64,000 nt of DNA from Flavobacterium crocinum (GTDB lineage: Bacteria > Bacteroidota > Bacteroidia > Flavobacteriales > Flavobacteriaceae), in the NCBI RefSeq assembly GCF_003122385.1, contig NZ_CP029255.1, positions 4,216,001 to 4,280,000 of the forward strand, written 5' to 3'. The translations under genes were made by a program, and so were the position numbers. Each line of letters starts with the position of its first letter. The stretch's first letter is position 1. Positions 1-10,180 of this stretch are shown in pieces. The notes beneath the pieces were generated by a model. The model ran no database searches. It saw only the letters and a program-made list of their open reading frames with translations, and had not been told where the DNA came from.

Positions 1-1
1 G

Positions 2-538
2 GGAAAAATAACGCATTTTAGAAAACATGGAATCGCCATTCCGCAAAATGCTGTTTTGGAAAACTTTAGAAAAATCACGGAAGTTCTGGATTATTTTCTT
101 CCTGAAAAAATCATTTTTCTTGGAGATTTATTCCACAGCGCCAAAAATGCAGAATGGAATTTGTTTGAAGAATGGCTTTTCAATCATCAACAAGAAACCT
201 ATTTAATTACTGGAAATCATGATATTATTGATGAAAGTCATTATAAAAAAATTGGAGTTATTATGACAGAAATTTTAGAAATTGACGGTTTCTTTTTTAC
301 GCATCATCCCACAGAAAAAGAAAACTTATTCAATTTTTCGGGACATATTCATCCCGGAATTGTCTTGCGTGGTTTGGGTTTACAGACTTTAAAGCTTCGT
401 TGTTTCTTTTGTAAACCAAACCAAATCATTCTTCCTGCTTTTGGAGAATTTACAGGAAAGTATTTTCTAAAACCCAATTCAGAAGATACGGTTTATGCTA
501 TTGCAGGAAATGAGGTTATTCAAATTAATAAAAAATAA
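2..538 (+). CDS. pdeM: Ligase-associated metallophosphoesterase PdeM (5' end outside window)
   Basis: The reading frame is open from base 2, so the gene starts before the window; a TTG at 56 is internal. The visible part begins with a GK-x-THFRK-x-GIAIP stretch, the usual N-terminal signature of the phosphoesterase linked to bacterial DNA ligase and helicase repair genes. GDLFHS, GNHD and GHIHPG follow, which are metal-binding motifs of the calcineurin-like phosphoesterase fold. The family acts as a DNA repair phosphodiesterase/endonuclease; substrate details are not visible here. The motif order makes the family call firm, but the first metal-binding motif (around DxHLGK) is mostly cut off. 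Confidence 0.85.
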   Translation, partial: GKITHFRKHGIAIPQNAVLENFRKITEVLDYFLPEKIIFLGDLFHSAKNAEWNLFEEWLFNHQQETYLITGNHDIIDESHYKKIGVIMTEILEIDGFFFTHHPTEKENLFNFSGHIHPGIVLRGLGLQTLKLRCFFCKPNQIILPAFGEFTGKYFLKPNSEDTVYAIAGNEVIQINKK

Positions 539-673
539 CATAACATTCGGATAAATTTAAAATCATATCTAATTAACAATCAATAAATTATACGAATATA
601 TTCTCAAAAATAAAAGAATTATCTTTCAAATTTTAAGCTTACATTAGTTGAATTAACTTCTAAAGCTTTGAAA

Positions 674-2614
674 ATGAAGAATATTACATCAAAATTTGAC
701 AAAGTCCTAAACAATTCTACAACCTACGGAAATGTTAATCACGAACCAGATTCGAGCACAGAAACACAGTTAAACACCCCCGAAAAATCAATGCCGTTTT
801 CAGATCAGATTGGAAACTACCAACGTAATATTGGAATTCCTCTCAAGTCGCATGAAAACAGCAAAATCTATATTGTAGGAAGCGGTATTGCTGGAATGGC
901 TGCTGCTTACTATTTTATTCGAGATGGTCGAATTCCTGCCAAAAACATCACTTTTCTGGAACAGCTTCATATTGATGGTGGTTCACTCGACGGTTCAGGA
1001 AATCCCAAAGAAGGTTATATGATTCGTGGCGGTCGTGAAATGGATATGACCTACGAAAATCTATGGGATATTTTTCAGGATATTCCTGCCTTAGAAATGC
1101 CTGCTCCCTACACTGTTTTAGATGAATATCGACTAATCAACGATAATGATTCTAATTATTCTAAAGCAAGATTGATTCATAAAAATGGAGAAATTAAAGA
1201 TTTCAGCAAATTTGGTCTGAACAAAAAAGATCAATTGGCAATTGTAAAACTTCTTTTAAAAAGAAAGGACGAATTGGATGATTTGACCATTGAAGATTAT
1301 TTCAGTGATTCGTTTTTAGAAAGCAATTTCTGGACATTCTGGAGAACAATGTTTGCTTTTGAAAACTGGCATAGTTTATTGGAATTAAAACTCTACATGC
1401 ACCGTTTTCTACATGCTATCGACGGATTGAATGATTTATCTTCTCTGGTATTTCCGAAGTATAATCAATACGATACTTTTGTTACGCCACTTCGAAAATT
1501 CCTTGAAGAGAAAGGCGTAAACATTAAATTTCATACACTGATTAAAGATTTAGTAATTCAAAGTAATACTGAAGGTAAAGTAGTTGAAGGAATTATTACA
1601 GAGTATGAAGGCAAAGAAAATAGAACACCAATTGGCAAAGATGATTTTGTAATTGTCACCACTGGTTCCATGACTGAAGATACTTTTTACGGGGACAATA
1701 AAACAGCACCGATTATTAAAATTGATAACTCTACAAGCGGTAAAAGTCCGGGATGGATGTTGTGGAAAAACCTAGCTGCTAAATCTCCTATTTTTGGAAA
1801 ACCCGAAAAATTCTGTACTAATATTGAAAAATCATCCTGGGAATCGGTTACGCTTACCTGCAAACCTTCAGCTTTTGTAGAAAAACTAAAAGAATATTCC
1901 GTAAACGACCCGTATTCCGGAAAAACAGTAACAGGAGGAATTATCACCATTACCGATTCTAATTGGTTGATGAGCTTTACCTGCAACAGACAACCCCATT
2001 TTCCAGATCAGCCGGACGATATTTTAGTACTTTGGGTTTATGCTTTGTTTATGGACAAACCTGGTAATTATATCAAAAAAGTAATGCCGGAATGTACAGG
2101 AGATGAAATCCTAACTGAATTATCTTTTCATTTAGGAATTCTGGACAAACTGGACAATATTATAGAAAATACAATTGTACGAACAGCTTTTATGCCTTAC
2201 ATCACTTCTATGTTTATGCCGAGAGCCAAAGGCGACCGTCCGCGAGTTGTGCCTGATGGATGCAAAAATCTTGGTTTAATCGGTCAGTTTGTTGAAACGA
2301 ATAATGATGTGGTATTTACAATGGAAAGTTCGATTAGAACGGCTAGAATTGCGGTTTATAAATTATTGAATTTAAACAAGCAGGTTCCCGATATTAATCC
2401 GTTACAATATGATATTCGACATTTATTGAAAGCCGTTAGAACACTGAATGACGGAAAAGCATTTTTGGGTGAAGGCATACTGCACAAAGTTTTAAGAGGA
2501 ACTTATTTTGAACACGTTTTACCGCCAATTGAAGAAGATAAAGAAGAACATGAATCTTTCTTTGCCGAACAGTTTACACGATTTAAAGATTGGATAAAAG
2601 GAATAAAAGACTAA
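674..2614 (+). CDS. ohyA: Oleate hydratase (MCRA family, FAD-dependent)
   Basis: It adds water to the cis-9 double bond of oleic acid to give 10-hydroxystearate, a cytosolic FAD-dependent reaction. The dinucleotide motif [11 protein letters not shown] lies near residue 69. RGGREM places a glutamate at residue 122, and a tyrosine sits at 241; both numbers match the catalytic pair known from the Elizabethkingia enzyme if translation starts at the ATG at 674. That gives 646 residues, the same length as that enzyme. A TTG six bases upstream is less likely. It is monocistronic: the previous gene ends at 538, and a palindromic element plus terminator follow. Probable role: detoxification of free unsaturated fatty acids. 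Confidence 0.93.
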   Translation: MKNITSKFDKVLNNSTTYGNVNHEPDSSTETQLNTPEKSMPFSDQIGNYQRNIGIPLKSHENSKIYIVGSGIAGMAAAYYFIRDGRIPAKNITFLEQLHIDGGSLDGSGNPKEGYMIRGGREMDMTYENLWDIFQDIPALEMPAPYTVLDEYRLINDNDSNYSKARLIHKNGEIKDFSKFGLNKKDQLAIVKLLLKRKDELDDLTIEDYFSDSFLESNFWTFWRTMFAFENWHSLLELKLYMHRFLHAIDGLNDLSSLVFPKYNQYDTFVTPLRKFLEEKGVNIKFHTLIKDLVIQSNTEGKVVEGIITEYEGKENRTPIGKDDFVIVTTGSMTEDTFYGDNKTAPIIKIDNSTSGKSPGWMLWKNLAAKSPIFGKPEKFCTNIEKSSWESVTLTCKPSAFVEKLKEYSVNDPYSGKTVTGGIITITDSNWLMSFTCNRQPHFPDQPDDILVLWVYALFMDKPGNYIKKVMPECTGDEILTELSFHLGILDKLDNIIENTIVRTAFMPYITSMFMPRAKGDRPRVVPDGCKNLGLIGQFVETNNDVVFTMESSIRTARIAVYKLLNLNKQVPDINPLQYDIRHLLKAVRTLNDGKAFLGEGILHKVLRGTYFEHVLPPIEEDKEEHESFFAEQFTRFKDWIKGIKD

Positions 2615-2673
2615 AACTCAAAATTTATTCATTTACAACATTTTATCCATCATCATTTAAAGCAATAAATAAT

Positions 2674-2841
2674 ATTCCGTAGGAATATCTCATCGGTAAA
2701 AAAAGGTTTGTGTTACGTTGTGTCCTGTAGGGACACCTCAATTATGGGAAGAAAATATTCTGCAAATCAATCAGACGTTCTTACGGAACGTTTGTACCCA
2801 CGCAATATTCTTTTTCTACCGATGAGACATTCCTACGGAAT
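2674..2841. repeat. Nested-palindrome intergenic element 1 (MITE-like), 168 bp
   Basis: The two 30-bp ends (2674-2703 and 2812-2841) are inverted copies with 28 of 30 matches. Each arm starts with a mini-palindrome ATTCC-GTA-GGAAT. Inside are two further hairpins of the same style, one near GTCCTGTAGGGAC and one near CGTTCTTACGGAACG. There is no ORF. The element sits in the 326-bp gap after the oleate hydratase gene, upstream of a terminator. The architecture recurs at 54.5-54.9 kb with different sequence. No target-site duplication is obvious. Confidence 0.75.
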
Positions 2842-2872
2842 GAAAAATTTTGAATGATTATTTTTTAAATTA

Positions 2873-2904
2873 GAAACCCCAGTAAATAAATTTACTGGGG
2901 TTTC
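2873..2904. terminator. Bidirectional terminator between ohyA and the efflux operon
   Basis: An AT-flanked 15-bp perfect hairpin (arms GAAACCCCAGTAAAT and its complement, AA loop). It lies between converging genes, so it can stop transcription from either side. Confidence 0.85.
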
Positions 2905-2940
2905 CTGTTTAATACTAAATTTGTAATCAGAAATTAAACA

Positions 2941-4071
2941 TTATTGTTCGTCATTATTCATGGCAGACATCAATAAAGTGTAGGCATTTTTTACGACGAT
3001 TTTAGAAGAATTATTCAACTCTTTTGAAGTAATCTGACAGAAACCTTCGTTTTTAACTCCAGATTTTACTTCTACCATTTGAAACTGATTATTTCCAAGA
3101 TCTGTAAAAACAAAAAACTTGCCCTGCCAGCGCACTAAAGCATCTTCAGGAACAGTTAAAGCTTTTTGATTTTCTACTTCAACTTCGGCATTTACAAACA
3201 AACCTGGCAAAAGAGCCGGATTATAAGCATTTACTTTACAGATAATTTCAGCCGCACGATCACCATTTAAACTCTGATTAATAAAAGCAATCTTTGCAGG
3301 ATATTTTTTTGCATCCGAATTATTTGCAAAAGCCATTACCGTCTGACCGATTGATAAAGACGCAACATCTTTTTCAAAAGCATTTAAAGTCAGTACAATA
3401 TCTCTTTTATCAATCAATTCAAAAAGCATATCGGTTGGATTTACATATTTTCCAAGATTAACGTTTACTCTTGAAACCAAGCCGTTTATAGGCGAAACTA
3501 CTTTTATGGTTTTGCTTATAGTGTTTACGTTTAATGATTTAGCATTAATTCCTAACAAATGTAATTTCTGCTCCAAAGAAGACATTGTGATGCGCTGTGT
3601 TCTCATTTCAGTCGTAATTTGCTCCAAAACTTTATCACTGCTGGCTTTGCTTGCATTAAGCTCTTTCTGTCTTTTATATTCGTTCTGAGCCAGTTCAAAT
3701 TTTTCTTTTGCCATCAGATAATCCTGTTGCAATTCAATAAACTGCATATCTTCTAAAACGGCTAAAACCTGACCTTTCTGCACATTCATTCCGGCAATCA
3801 AATTCGTGCTTTTTACATATCCACCCAACGGAATACTGATACTAATTACACTTTTAGGCGGAACCGTAACGGTACCTTGAAGCTGCAAAACCTCTTTTAT
3901 GTTTTGAATTGTCGGATTTCCAGTTTGTAAACCTGCATTTTTAACCTGCTCGCTGGTCAATTTTATAATATTAATGCTTTTAGGTTCAGCATTTTTATTT
4001 TCTTCATTTTGCTTCTTTCCACAAGAAAACAGTACTAATGCGCCTGCAAACGCTGCTATATATTTTTTCAT
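2941..4071 (-). CDS. Periplasmic adaptor lipoprotein of a CusB/CzcB-type RND efflux system
   Basis: The 376-residue protein has a lipoprotein signal ending LVLFSC (Cys17), so it is probably anchored in a membrane on the periplasmic side. A barrel-sandwich/lipoyl half-motif (VTVPPKSVISISIPLGGYV) is followed by a coiled-coil hairpin around residues 110-170 and a beta-barrel with the typical VPEDALVRWQGKFFVF segment. This is the membrane-fusion protein that links the inner-membrane pump to the outer-membrane channel. It starts one base after the pump gene stops, so the two are co-translated. The pump's CzcA character points to a divalent heavy metal or copper/silver substrate. The exact metal cannot be read from the sequence. 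Confidence 0.88.
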   Translation of the reverse strand: MKKYIAAFAGALVLFSCGKKQNEENKNAEPKSINIIKLTSEQVKNAGLQTGNPTIQNIKEVLQLQGTVTVPPKSVISISIPLGGYVKSTNLIAGMNVQKGQVLAVLEDMQFIELQQDYLMAKEKFELAQNEYKRQKELNASKASSDKVLEQITTEMRTQRITMSSLEQKLHLLGINAKSLNVNTISKTIKVVSPINGLVSRVNVNLGKYVNPTDMLFELIDKRDIVLTLNAFEKDVASLSIGQTVMAFANNSDAKKYPAKIAFINQSLNGDRAAEIICKVNAYNPALLPGLFVNAEVEVENQKALTVPEDALVRWQGKFFVFTDLGNNQFQMVEVKSGVKNEGFCQITSKELNNSSKIVVKNAYTLLMSAMNNDEQ

Positions 4072-4072
4072 T

Positions 4073-7000
4073 TTAAATATTATTAAGATTCTGCAGCGTA
4101 ATTACTGCTTTGTTATAAGCATTCAATGCGTCCAGATATTCACTTTTGATTGTAATCGCCTGATTCACGACCAAAACCCATTGCAGATAATCAATATCTC
4201 CGTTGTAAAGCTGACTGCTTGAAGCTTCGATAATCGTCTGAGCATTTTTCAATCCTTCCTTTTCATAATACTCTAAACTTTCCTGATATTTTTTCACTTC
4301 TCGATCAGCATTTTCAATTGTGGTTTTTACCTCAATTTTTGCAGCTTCAGAAAGCGCTTCATAACTTTCATATTCGGCTTTTGCAGCACGTTTGCGTTCA
4401 GACTGACTAGTGAAGAAAATTGGAATTGAAAGTCCAGCATTGATATAATTAAATCTTTGTCCACTATCATAATAAACCTCCTGACCTGAAGCATTAGTTT
4501 GACTTCCGATAATACTCAAATTATTATAACCTAAAGTAATTTCAGGAAGCAGTTTGGCACTTTCGGTTTTCCATCTCCATTTGGCAGATTCAGATTCGTA
4601 TTGCGAACGTTGTATAATTGGAAGATTTTCTGTCTTTAGATTTTCAACCAAAGACTGATTTAAAACTGCTTTCAATTTTTCTTTCTTCGGAGTATAAGCT
4701 TCTTTATCCTGCAGTACCGAATTAAATAGATTTAAGGCAATTTCGATATCACGATTTACCATTACCAATTGATTGCTGTAAAACTGTCGGGCAGATTGCG
4801 AAGCACTTTTTTCTAAAACATTCGCCTCACCTGCTTTAAATCTCAAATCCGATTTCTTTTCCATAATTCGGTAAATCGAATCGGCATAAACTAAAAGTTC
4901 TCTTTTACTCTGAAGCCATAAATAATCGTAATAAATATTTCTGACTTTAGTTTTGATTTCCTGCGAAGTCAGCTGTACTTCTGTTTTCGCTTTATTAAAA
5001 TCTGCCTGAAGTGCTTTTTTCTGGTTGCTGTAAACCGTAGGAAAAGCAAAAGTCTGACTGATTCCAAATCTGGTATCTTTCTGAGCGCTGTTAAACTGTC
5101 CGTAATCTGCATCGATTTGCGTCTGTGGCAAATTATAAGCGGTTTTCTGCAAATGACTTTTGGACTGTTCGTTTAATTTAGCCGATTTAACTGTTCTGTT
5201 ATTCTGAATCGCAATTGAAATCGATTCGTCCAGCGAAATTGGTAATTCTTGTGCATTTGCCATATTACCAATAAAGAAAAGTGCCAATAAAATGGTTAAA
5301 TTATTCATATGTTTTTTTCTTTTTTTAGAAAATACTTTAGCGTGATAGCTCATCAAATAAATAGCCGGAAGCACAAAAAGCGTTAAAAGTGTAGCTGTTA
5401 CCAATCCGCCGATTACGACAGTTGCCAACGGACGCTGTACCTCTGCTCCTGCTCCGTTACTTAATGCCATTGGAAGAAATCCTAACGAAGCAACTGCAGC
5501 TGTCATTAAAACAGGTCTTAATCTGTTTTTGGTGCCTAAAATGATAATATCAAAAGGATCTGTGATTTCGCCGTGTTTTTGGATTCGATTGAATTCGGAT
5601 ATCAATACGATTCCGTTCAATACAGCTACACCAAAAAGTGCAATAAAACCAACTCCAGCCGAAATACTAAAAGGCATATCTCGAATCACTAATGCAAATA
5701 CACCACCAATTGCAGATAGCGGAATAGCTGTAAAAATGATAATTCCTTCTTTAAATGATCTAAAAGCAAAATATAGTAAAGCGAAAATCATCAATAAAGC
5801 GGCAGGAACGGCAACTCCCAATCTGGCTTTTGCTTGCTGTAAATTCTCAAAAGCACCGCCGTAAGTAATATAATAACCTGGATCAAATTTTATCTGCTGA
5901 TTTACTTTTTGCTGTAATTCTTCCACAATAGACTGAACGTCTCGGCCACGAACATTAAATCCAACGATGATTCTTCTTTTTGCATTTTCACGTTGAATCT
6001 GATTTGGGCCTTCCACTTCATCTACTTTTGCTACTTGATAAAGCGGAATCTGCATACCTGAAGGAGTTGCAATTAACAGATTACGAACATCTTCAATTCC
6101 TTTTCTGCCATTGTCTTCCACACGAACAACCATATCGAAACGTTTTTCTCCTTCGTAAATACTTCCGGCAACAGCACCTGCAAAAGCTGCATTTATCGTT
6201 CTGTTAATATCTACAACACGAAGACTATATTTAGCCATTTCTGCCCAATTGTAATCAATTACGATTTGAGGCATTCCGGTTACTTTTTCTACATATAAAT
6301 CGGCTGCACCTTCAACTGTTTTACTAATTTCTCCCAGTTTTTCTGCATATTCAGAAAGCTTTTGAAGATCTTCTCCATAAATTTTACATACCAAATCTTG
6401 TTTCGCTCCTGTCATTAATTCGTTAAAACGCATTTGAACCGGAAACTGAAAACCAGTGGTAACACCAGGCGCGATACGTTTTACCGTTTTCGTCATTTTG
6501 TCTGCCAATTCTGGAAACGACGAAGCGCTTGTCCATTCTGATTTATCTTTTAGAACAATAATCATATCCCCGCCCTCAATTGGCATTGGATCGGTTGGAA
6601 TTTCGGCACTTCCAATTCTGGAAACTACTTGCTGTACTTCCGGGTATTCTTTTTTAAGTTCTTTCGATATTTTTTCGATAGTTTCTGTAGTCGTAGAAAG
6701 ATTCGTTCCTAAAAGCAGACGGGTTTCTACTGCAAAATCGCCTTCTTCTAACTGCGGAATAAATTCTCCTCCCATTCTTCCAAATAAAACAACTGCTATT
6801 CCGAAAAGTACAAAGGCCGCAATTACAATTGTTTTTCTAATGCCTAAAGCTTTGGTAAGCCAGCCTTCATAAGCATTTTCTAATCTTTCCATAATTCGGT
6901 CTGAAAGATTCTTTTTATGACTTATTTTTTTACTTAGAAATAAAGCGCTGACCATTGGCACATAAGTTAGCGACAAAATAAAAGCTCCTAATATGGCAAA

Positions 7001-8449
7001 AGCAACAGTTTGTGCCATTGGCTTAAACATTTTACCTTCAATTCCCTGTAACGAAAGAATTGGCAGATAAACAATCAAAATGATAATCTGGCCAAAAACC
7101 GCCGCATTCATCATACGTGCTGCAGAACCAGTTACTTCTTTGTCCATTTCGTCCTGCGAAATAGCATCTATAACTTTGTATTTTTTTGAACTGTGAAGAT
7201 GATGCAGAATCGCTTCTACAATAATTACAGCTCCATCGACAATTAATCCGAAATCTAAGGCTCCAAGACTCATTAAGTTGCCGCTTACGCCAAAAGTATT
7301 CATCATAATAATGGCAAAAAGCATCGCTAACGGAATAACCGAAGCCACAATAAATCCGGCTCTAAGATTTCCGAGGAATAAAACCAAAATCAAAACAACG
7401 ATTAAAGCTCCTTCAATTAAGTTTTTTTCTACCGTTCCAATGGCATTATCTACCATTTTGGTTCTGTCTAAGAAAGGTTCAATTTTTAGACCTTCGGGAA
7501 GGATTTTTTCAATTTCGGCAATTTTATCTTTTACGTTTACGATAACATTATTGGCGTTTTCTCCTTTTAACATCATCACGATTCCACCAACAGATTCTCC
7601 GTATTCATCTGTAGTCAATGCACCATAACGAATGGCTGAAGAAATCTTAACATCGGCAACATCTTTCACTAAAATTGGGAGTCCGCCCTGAGTGCTTTTA
7701 ACGACAATGTTTTCAATATCTTCAATACTTTTAGCTAAACCAGTACTTCTAATATAAGATACCGTTGGGCCTTTCTCGATATAAGCCCCTCCAGTGTTTT
7801 CGTTACTGCTGTTTAAAACCGTAAAAACTTCACTAATTGTCAAGTTTTGTGCTTTAAGTCGGGCTGGATTTACGGCAATTTCATATTGTTTTAATTTCCC
7901 TCCAAAAGTCGAAACATCAGCAATTCCTGCAGTTCCCAAAAGCTGTCTTCTGATAGTCCAATCCTGAATGGTTCTTAAATCTTCGAGAGAATATTTCTCT
8001 TCGTAACCTGGTTTTGGTTTTAAAACGTATTGATAGATTTCTCCTAAACCTGTTGTAACCGGAGCCATTTCTGGTCTGTTGGCATTCCGGTCGATTTCTA
8101 CCTGTTGGAGTCTTTCTGTAATCTGCTGTCTTGCCCAATACACATCTGCATCGTCTTCAAAAACAACACTTACTAAAGAGAGTCCGAAGCGCGAAATACT
8201 ACGGCTTTCTTTAAGATGCGGAATATTACTAATGGCTTGTTCGATCGGGAAAGTAATCAGCCTTTCTACATCTTCAGCACCTAAAGATGGTGCTGTTGTA
8301 ATAATTTGTACCTGATTATTTGTGATGTCCGGCACGGCATCAATTGGTAATTGGGTAACCTCATACACACCGTAGATAATCCACAGCAGTGTAAAGATTC
8401 CAATTGCCAGTTTGTTCTTAACTGAGAACTGAATTACTTTATTAAGCAT
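4073..8449 (-). CDS. CzcA/CusA heavy-metal RND pump fused in frame to a TolC-type outer-membrane channel
   Basis: Residues 1 to about 1040 form a complete CzcA/CusA transporter: the N-terminal transmembrane helix, a porter domain with ERLITFPIEQAI, the transmembrane motif LGALDFGLIVDGAVIIVE, and a second half ending LFVLPAIYLMSY. A basic stretch (KKRKKH) and Met1048 follow. Met1048 opens a perfect signal peptide (MNNLTILLALFFIGNMANAQ) and about 390 residues of TolC/CzcC-like outer-membrane factor rich in coiled coil. There is no stop between the two parts. Such fusions occur in Bacteroidota. The A-rich sequence before codon 1048 could also allow independent initiation of the channel. It is operonic with the adaptor downstream and probably the 125-residue exported protein upstream. 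Confidence 0.92.
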   Translation of the reverse strand: MLNKVIQFSVKNKLAIGIFTLLWIIYGVYEVTQLPIDAVPDITNNQVQIITTAPSLGAEDVERLITFPIEQAISNIPHLKESRSISRFGLSLVSVVFEDDADVYWARQQITERLQQVEIDRNANRPEMAPVTTGLGEIYQYVLKPKPGYEEKYSLEDLRTIQDWTIRRQLLGTAGIADVSTFGGKLKQYEIAVNPARLKAQNLTISEVFTVLNSSNENTGGAYIEKGPTVSYIRSTGLAKSIEDIENIVVKSTQGGLPILVKDVADVKISSAIRYGALTTDEYGESVGGIVMMLKGENANNVIVNVKDKIAEIEKILPEGLKIEPFLDRTKMVDNAIGTVEKNLIEGALIVVLILVLFLGNLRAGFIVASVIPLAMLFAIIMMNTFGVSGNLMSLGALDFGLIVDGAVIIVEAILHHLHSSKKYKVIDAISQDEMDKEVTGSAARMMNAAVFGQIIILIVYLPILSLQGIEGKMFKPMAQTVAFAILGAFILSLTYVPMVSALFLSKKISHKKNLSDRIMERLENAYEGWLTKALGIRKTIVIAAFVLFGIAVVLFGRMGGEFIPQLEEGDFAVETRLLLGTNLSTTTETIEKISKELKKEYPEVQQVVSRIGSAEIPTDPMPIEGGDMIIVLKDKSEWTSASSFPELADKMTKTVKRIAPGVTTGFQFPVQMRFNELMTGAKQDLVCKIYGEDLQKLSEYAEKLGEISKTVEGAADLYVEKVTGMPQIVIDYNWAEMAKYSLRVVDINRTINAAFAGAVAGSIYEGEKRFDMVVRVEDNGRKGIEDVRNLLIATPSGMQIPLYQVAKVDEVEGPNQIQRENAKRRIIVGFNVRGRDVQSIVEELQQKVNQQIKFDPGYYITYGGAFENLQQAKARLGVAVPAALLMIFALLYFAFRSFKEGIIIFTAIPLSAIGGVFALVIRDMPFSISAGVGFIALFGVAVLNGIVLISEFNRIQKHGEITDPFDIIILGTKNRLRPVLMTAAVASLGFLPMALSNGAGAEVQRPLATVVIGGLVTATLLTLFVLPAIYLMSYHAKVFSKKRKKHMNNLTILLALFFIGNMANAQELPISLDESISIAIQNNRTVKSAKLNEQSKSHLQKTAYNLPQTQIDADYGQFNSAQKDTRFGISQTFAFPTVYSNQKKALQADFNKAKTEVQLTSQEIKTKVRNIYYDYLWLQSKRELLVYADSIYRIMEKKSDLRFKAGEANVLEKSASQSARQFYSNQLVMVNRDIEIALNLFNSVLQDKEAYTPKKEKLKAVLNQSLVENLKTENLPIIQRSQYESESAKWRWKTESAKLLPEITLGYNNLSIIGSQTNASGQEVYYDSGQRFNYINAGLSIPIFFTSQSERKRAAKAEYESYEALSEAAKIEVKTTIENADREVKKYQESLEYYEKEGLKNAQTIIEASSSQLYNGDIDYLQWVLVVNQAITIKSEYLDALNAYNKAVITLQNLNNI

Positions 8450-8530
8450 ACTATATTAATTAAAAAAATAATAAATGAGCAACCGGAAACGATACGTCTC
8501 AGTCACTTCAATAAAAATTTTAAAAAATAA

Positions 8531-8908
8531 TTATGCTATTGGAGGTCTAAAAAGAGAAAGCAGATTTGGATCTGAAAAAAGATCAGATCTGTAAGTTGGT
8601 ATTTTTAATTGTGGTAATTCCGGATTAAAAGGAACCGGAAGCAAATCTTTATCGTCTAAAATGAAAACTGAGTGAAAAGAGCTGTTACTAATCACTTTAA
8701 AAGGGAGCTGCATATCACGATCATCATCATTATCATTTAAATCTTCTCCCCAATAGTGCATCGATAAGAAATCAACAAAGCTGACATTTTGCAGTTTTTT
8801 GTGCTCTTGATAGTGCTCAATCAGTATTGGCAGTTTATAAAACTGTTGCACAAAACTGCTATTCGAGGCAATAAGAAGGATAAATATGTAGATAATTGTT
8901 TTTCGCAC
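8531..8908 (-). CDS. Small exported protein of the metal-efflux locus, FRPPI-type C-terminus
   Basis: The 125-residue protein has an N-terminal signal peptide (MRKTIIYIFILLIASNSSF). The start is GTG; an in-frame TAA lies nine bases upstream and no ATG fits. The mature part has the pattern EHYQEHKK...SFVDFLSMHYWG, an Asp-rich run (NDNDDDRDMQLPF) and ends LFRPPIA. Similar short proteins preceding Cus/Czc operons in flavobacteria come to mind, but I know no assigned function. The acidic and histidine residues would suit metal binding in the periplasm; that is inference. It lies 81 bp upstream of the pump gene on the same strand and probably begins that operon. Confidence 0.7.
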   Translation of the reverse strand: MRKTIIYIFILLIASNSSFVQQFYKLPILIEHYQEHKKLQNVSFVDFLSMHYWGEDLNDNDDDRDMQLPFKVISNSSFHSVFILDDKDLLPVPFNPELPQLKIPTYRSDLFSDPNLLSLFRPPIA

Positions 8909-9044
8909 AGGGCAAATTTAACTTAAATTCTATAAAACTCCGCTATTTAAAGAGATTTGAATATTTCTTTTAACGATTTAGAAATATTGAAAGGCATTTT
9001 TATAGAATTACATTTTATTTACATATTATTTTATAGAGTAAAAG

Positions 9045-9085
9045 AAAAAACGAGTTAAAGTTCTTAAAGATTTTAACTCGTTTTC
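9045..9085 (-). terminator. Terminator downstream of the 9.1-11.1 kb operon
   Basis: Stem arms AAAACGAGTTAAA and TTTAACTCGTTTT with a loop of about 12 nt. A T-rich tract follows on the minus strand. Confidence 0.75.
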
Positions 9086-9091
9086 TAGCTT

Positions 9092-9634
9092 TTAAAATTT
9101 TCGATACTCTACTCCGTTTGCATCGGCATAAGGAAGCAGTAAATCCATCATTTTAGAATGTTTTTCGTCTAATATTATTCCTTTTGTATCGTCAAGCTGT
9201 TTTGCGGCTAAATCAATTTCTTCGTCACTTTTGCCTTCATCGATCATTTTGGCAATCATCATAAAATCCTCGTTTTGAATTTCGTCTGCATATTCAAACA
9301 ATTCAATTCCGGCTTTTATGATAGGTTCTGCCTCTTTTGTAGGATTCAGATTTTTTATTCTTTTAATATCTTCTTTAAAAGTGTTGGCATAAGCAAACTT
9401 AACGACTTCTACGCATGTTGCTTTCTTCATGTGTTTTCCATCTTCAGTAGGAAGCTGCAAAGTTCCGTTTATTTTATGCTGACGAAATTCTTTAAAAACC
9501 CTTTCAAAACTAAACGGAATTTTATTCGTATTTAATCCTACTGTATTAAAAACCTGAGCCGGACTGTCTTTTGCAAACTTGCAGGAAACCATAGTTATTA
9601 ATACTAGGAAAAATGTAAAGTTTCTAATCTTCAT
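9092..9634 (-). CDS. Lipoprotein of unknown function
   Basis: The 180-residue protein has a lipobox ending MVSC at Cys18. The rest is soluble, charged and mostly helical, with one further cysteine (TCVEVVKF). No known domain is recognised. It is the last of four same-strand genes (11076 down to 9092) and is followed by a strong terminator. The neighbours are one exported and two membrane proteins, so the set is probably an envelope operon of unknown role. Confidence 0.6.
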   Translation of the reverse strand: MKIRNFTFFLVLITMVSCKFAKDSPAQVFNTVGLNTNKIPFSFERVFKEFRQHKINGTLQLPTEDGKHMKKATCVEVVKFAYANTFKEDIKRIKNLNPTKEAEPIIKAGIELFEYADEIQNEDFMMIAKMIDEGKSDEEIDLAAKQLDDTKGIILDEKHSKMMDLLLPYADANGVEYRKF

Positions 9635-9658
9635 AAAAAAATATAGTTTTAATATGGT

Positions 9659-10180
9659 TTAGTTTTTAATTTCAAAATGCACCTTTCCTATCAGCTTATC
9701 TATTTTTTGCAAGATAAAATTCTCATAAGCTGCCTGAATTTCCAAACTTTTGCGACCAGAACCAAATCCTTCACTTATTCTGTAATTCTTGACAAAATGA
9801 CTTTTTTTCGCTCCTAAAGCATAATTCCAGCTTCCCATTTCAGACTGAACGAAAATAACAGCCTGATTCAGACTCATTATTTTCTTCTTTGAAAGTAAAA
9901 AATTTATCTTGTAAACCCCATTGCTTTTAGCATCAAAACAGTATTTAATTTTTGATCTAATTTGAATATCATACAAACTATACAGGGCAAAAATTACAAG
10001 TAGAATATAAATTATCCATCGTGTGGCCTCGTCGAAAGAATCCTGAAACAAAAATAAAATAATTACTCCCGCTATAATTCCAATCAAAAACCAACGAGAT
10101 AACGCTACTGAAGTCTTATAGGGATAAAAAGAGAAAGAATTCTGAGCTTCCTCAATGTTATATCGTTCGCGAATGTTCAT
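9659..10180 (-). CDS. Small membrane protein, two N-terminal transmembrane helices
   Basis: The 173-residue protein has two closely spaced hydrophobic segments (about residues 28-46 and 52-70) and a cytoplasmic domain of about 100 residues of mixed beta structure. The layout recalls pleckstrin-like bacterial PH domains, but no family is identified. The start overlaps the end of the preceding gene by 23 bp, so the two are translationally coupled. It resembles that neighbour in topology and may be a diverged partner. Confidence 0.55.
   Translation of the reverse strand: MNIRERYNIEEAQNSFSFYPYKTSVALSRWFLIGIIAGVIILFLFQDSFDEATRWIIYILLVIFALYSLYDIQIRSKIKYCFDAKSNGVYKINFLLSKKKIMSLNQAVIFVQSEMGSWNYALGAKKSHFVKNYRISEGFGSGRKSLEIQAAYENFILQKIDKLIGKVHFEIKN

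Noticed and set aside
5529..7628. Several plus-strand ORFs inside the RND pump gene (about 110-140 codons)
   Set aside because: They are antisense to well-conserved pump codons and show no protein-like composition.
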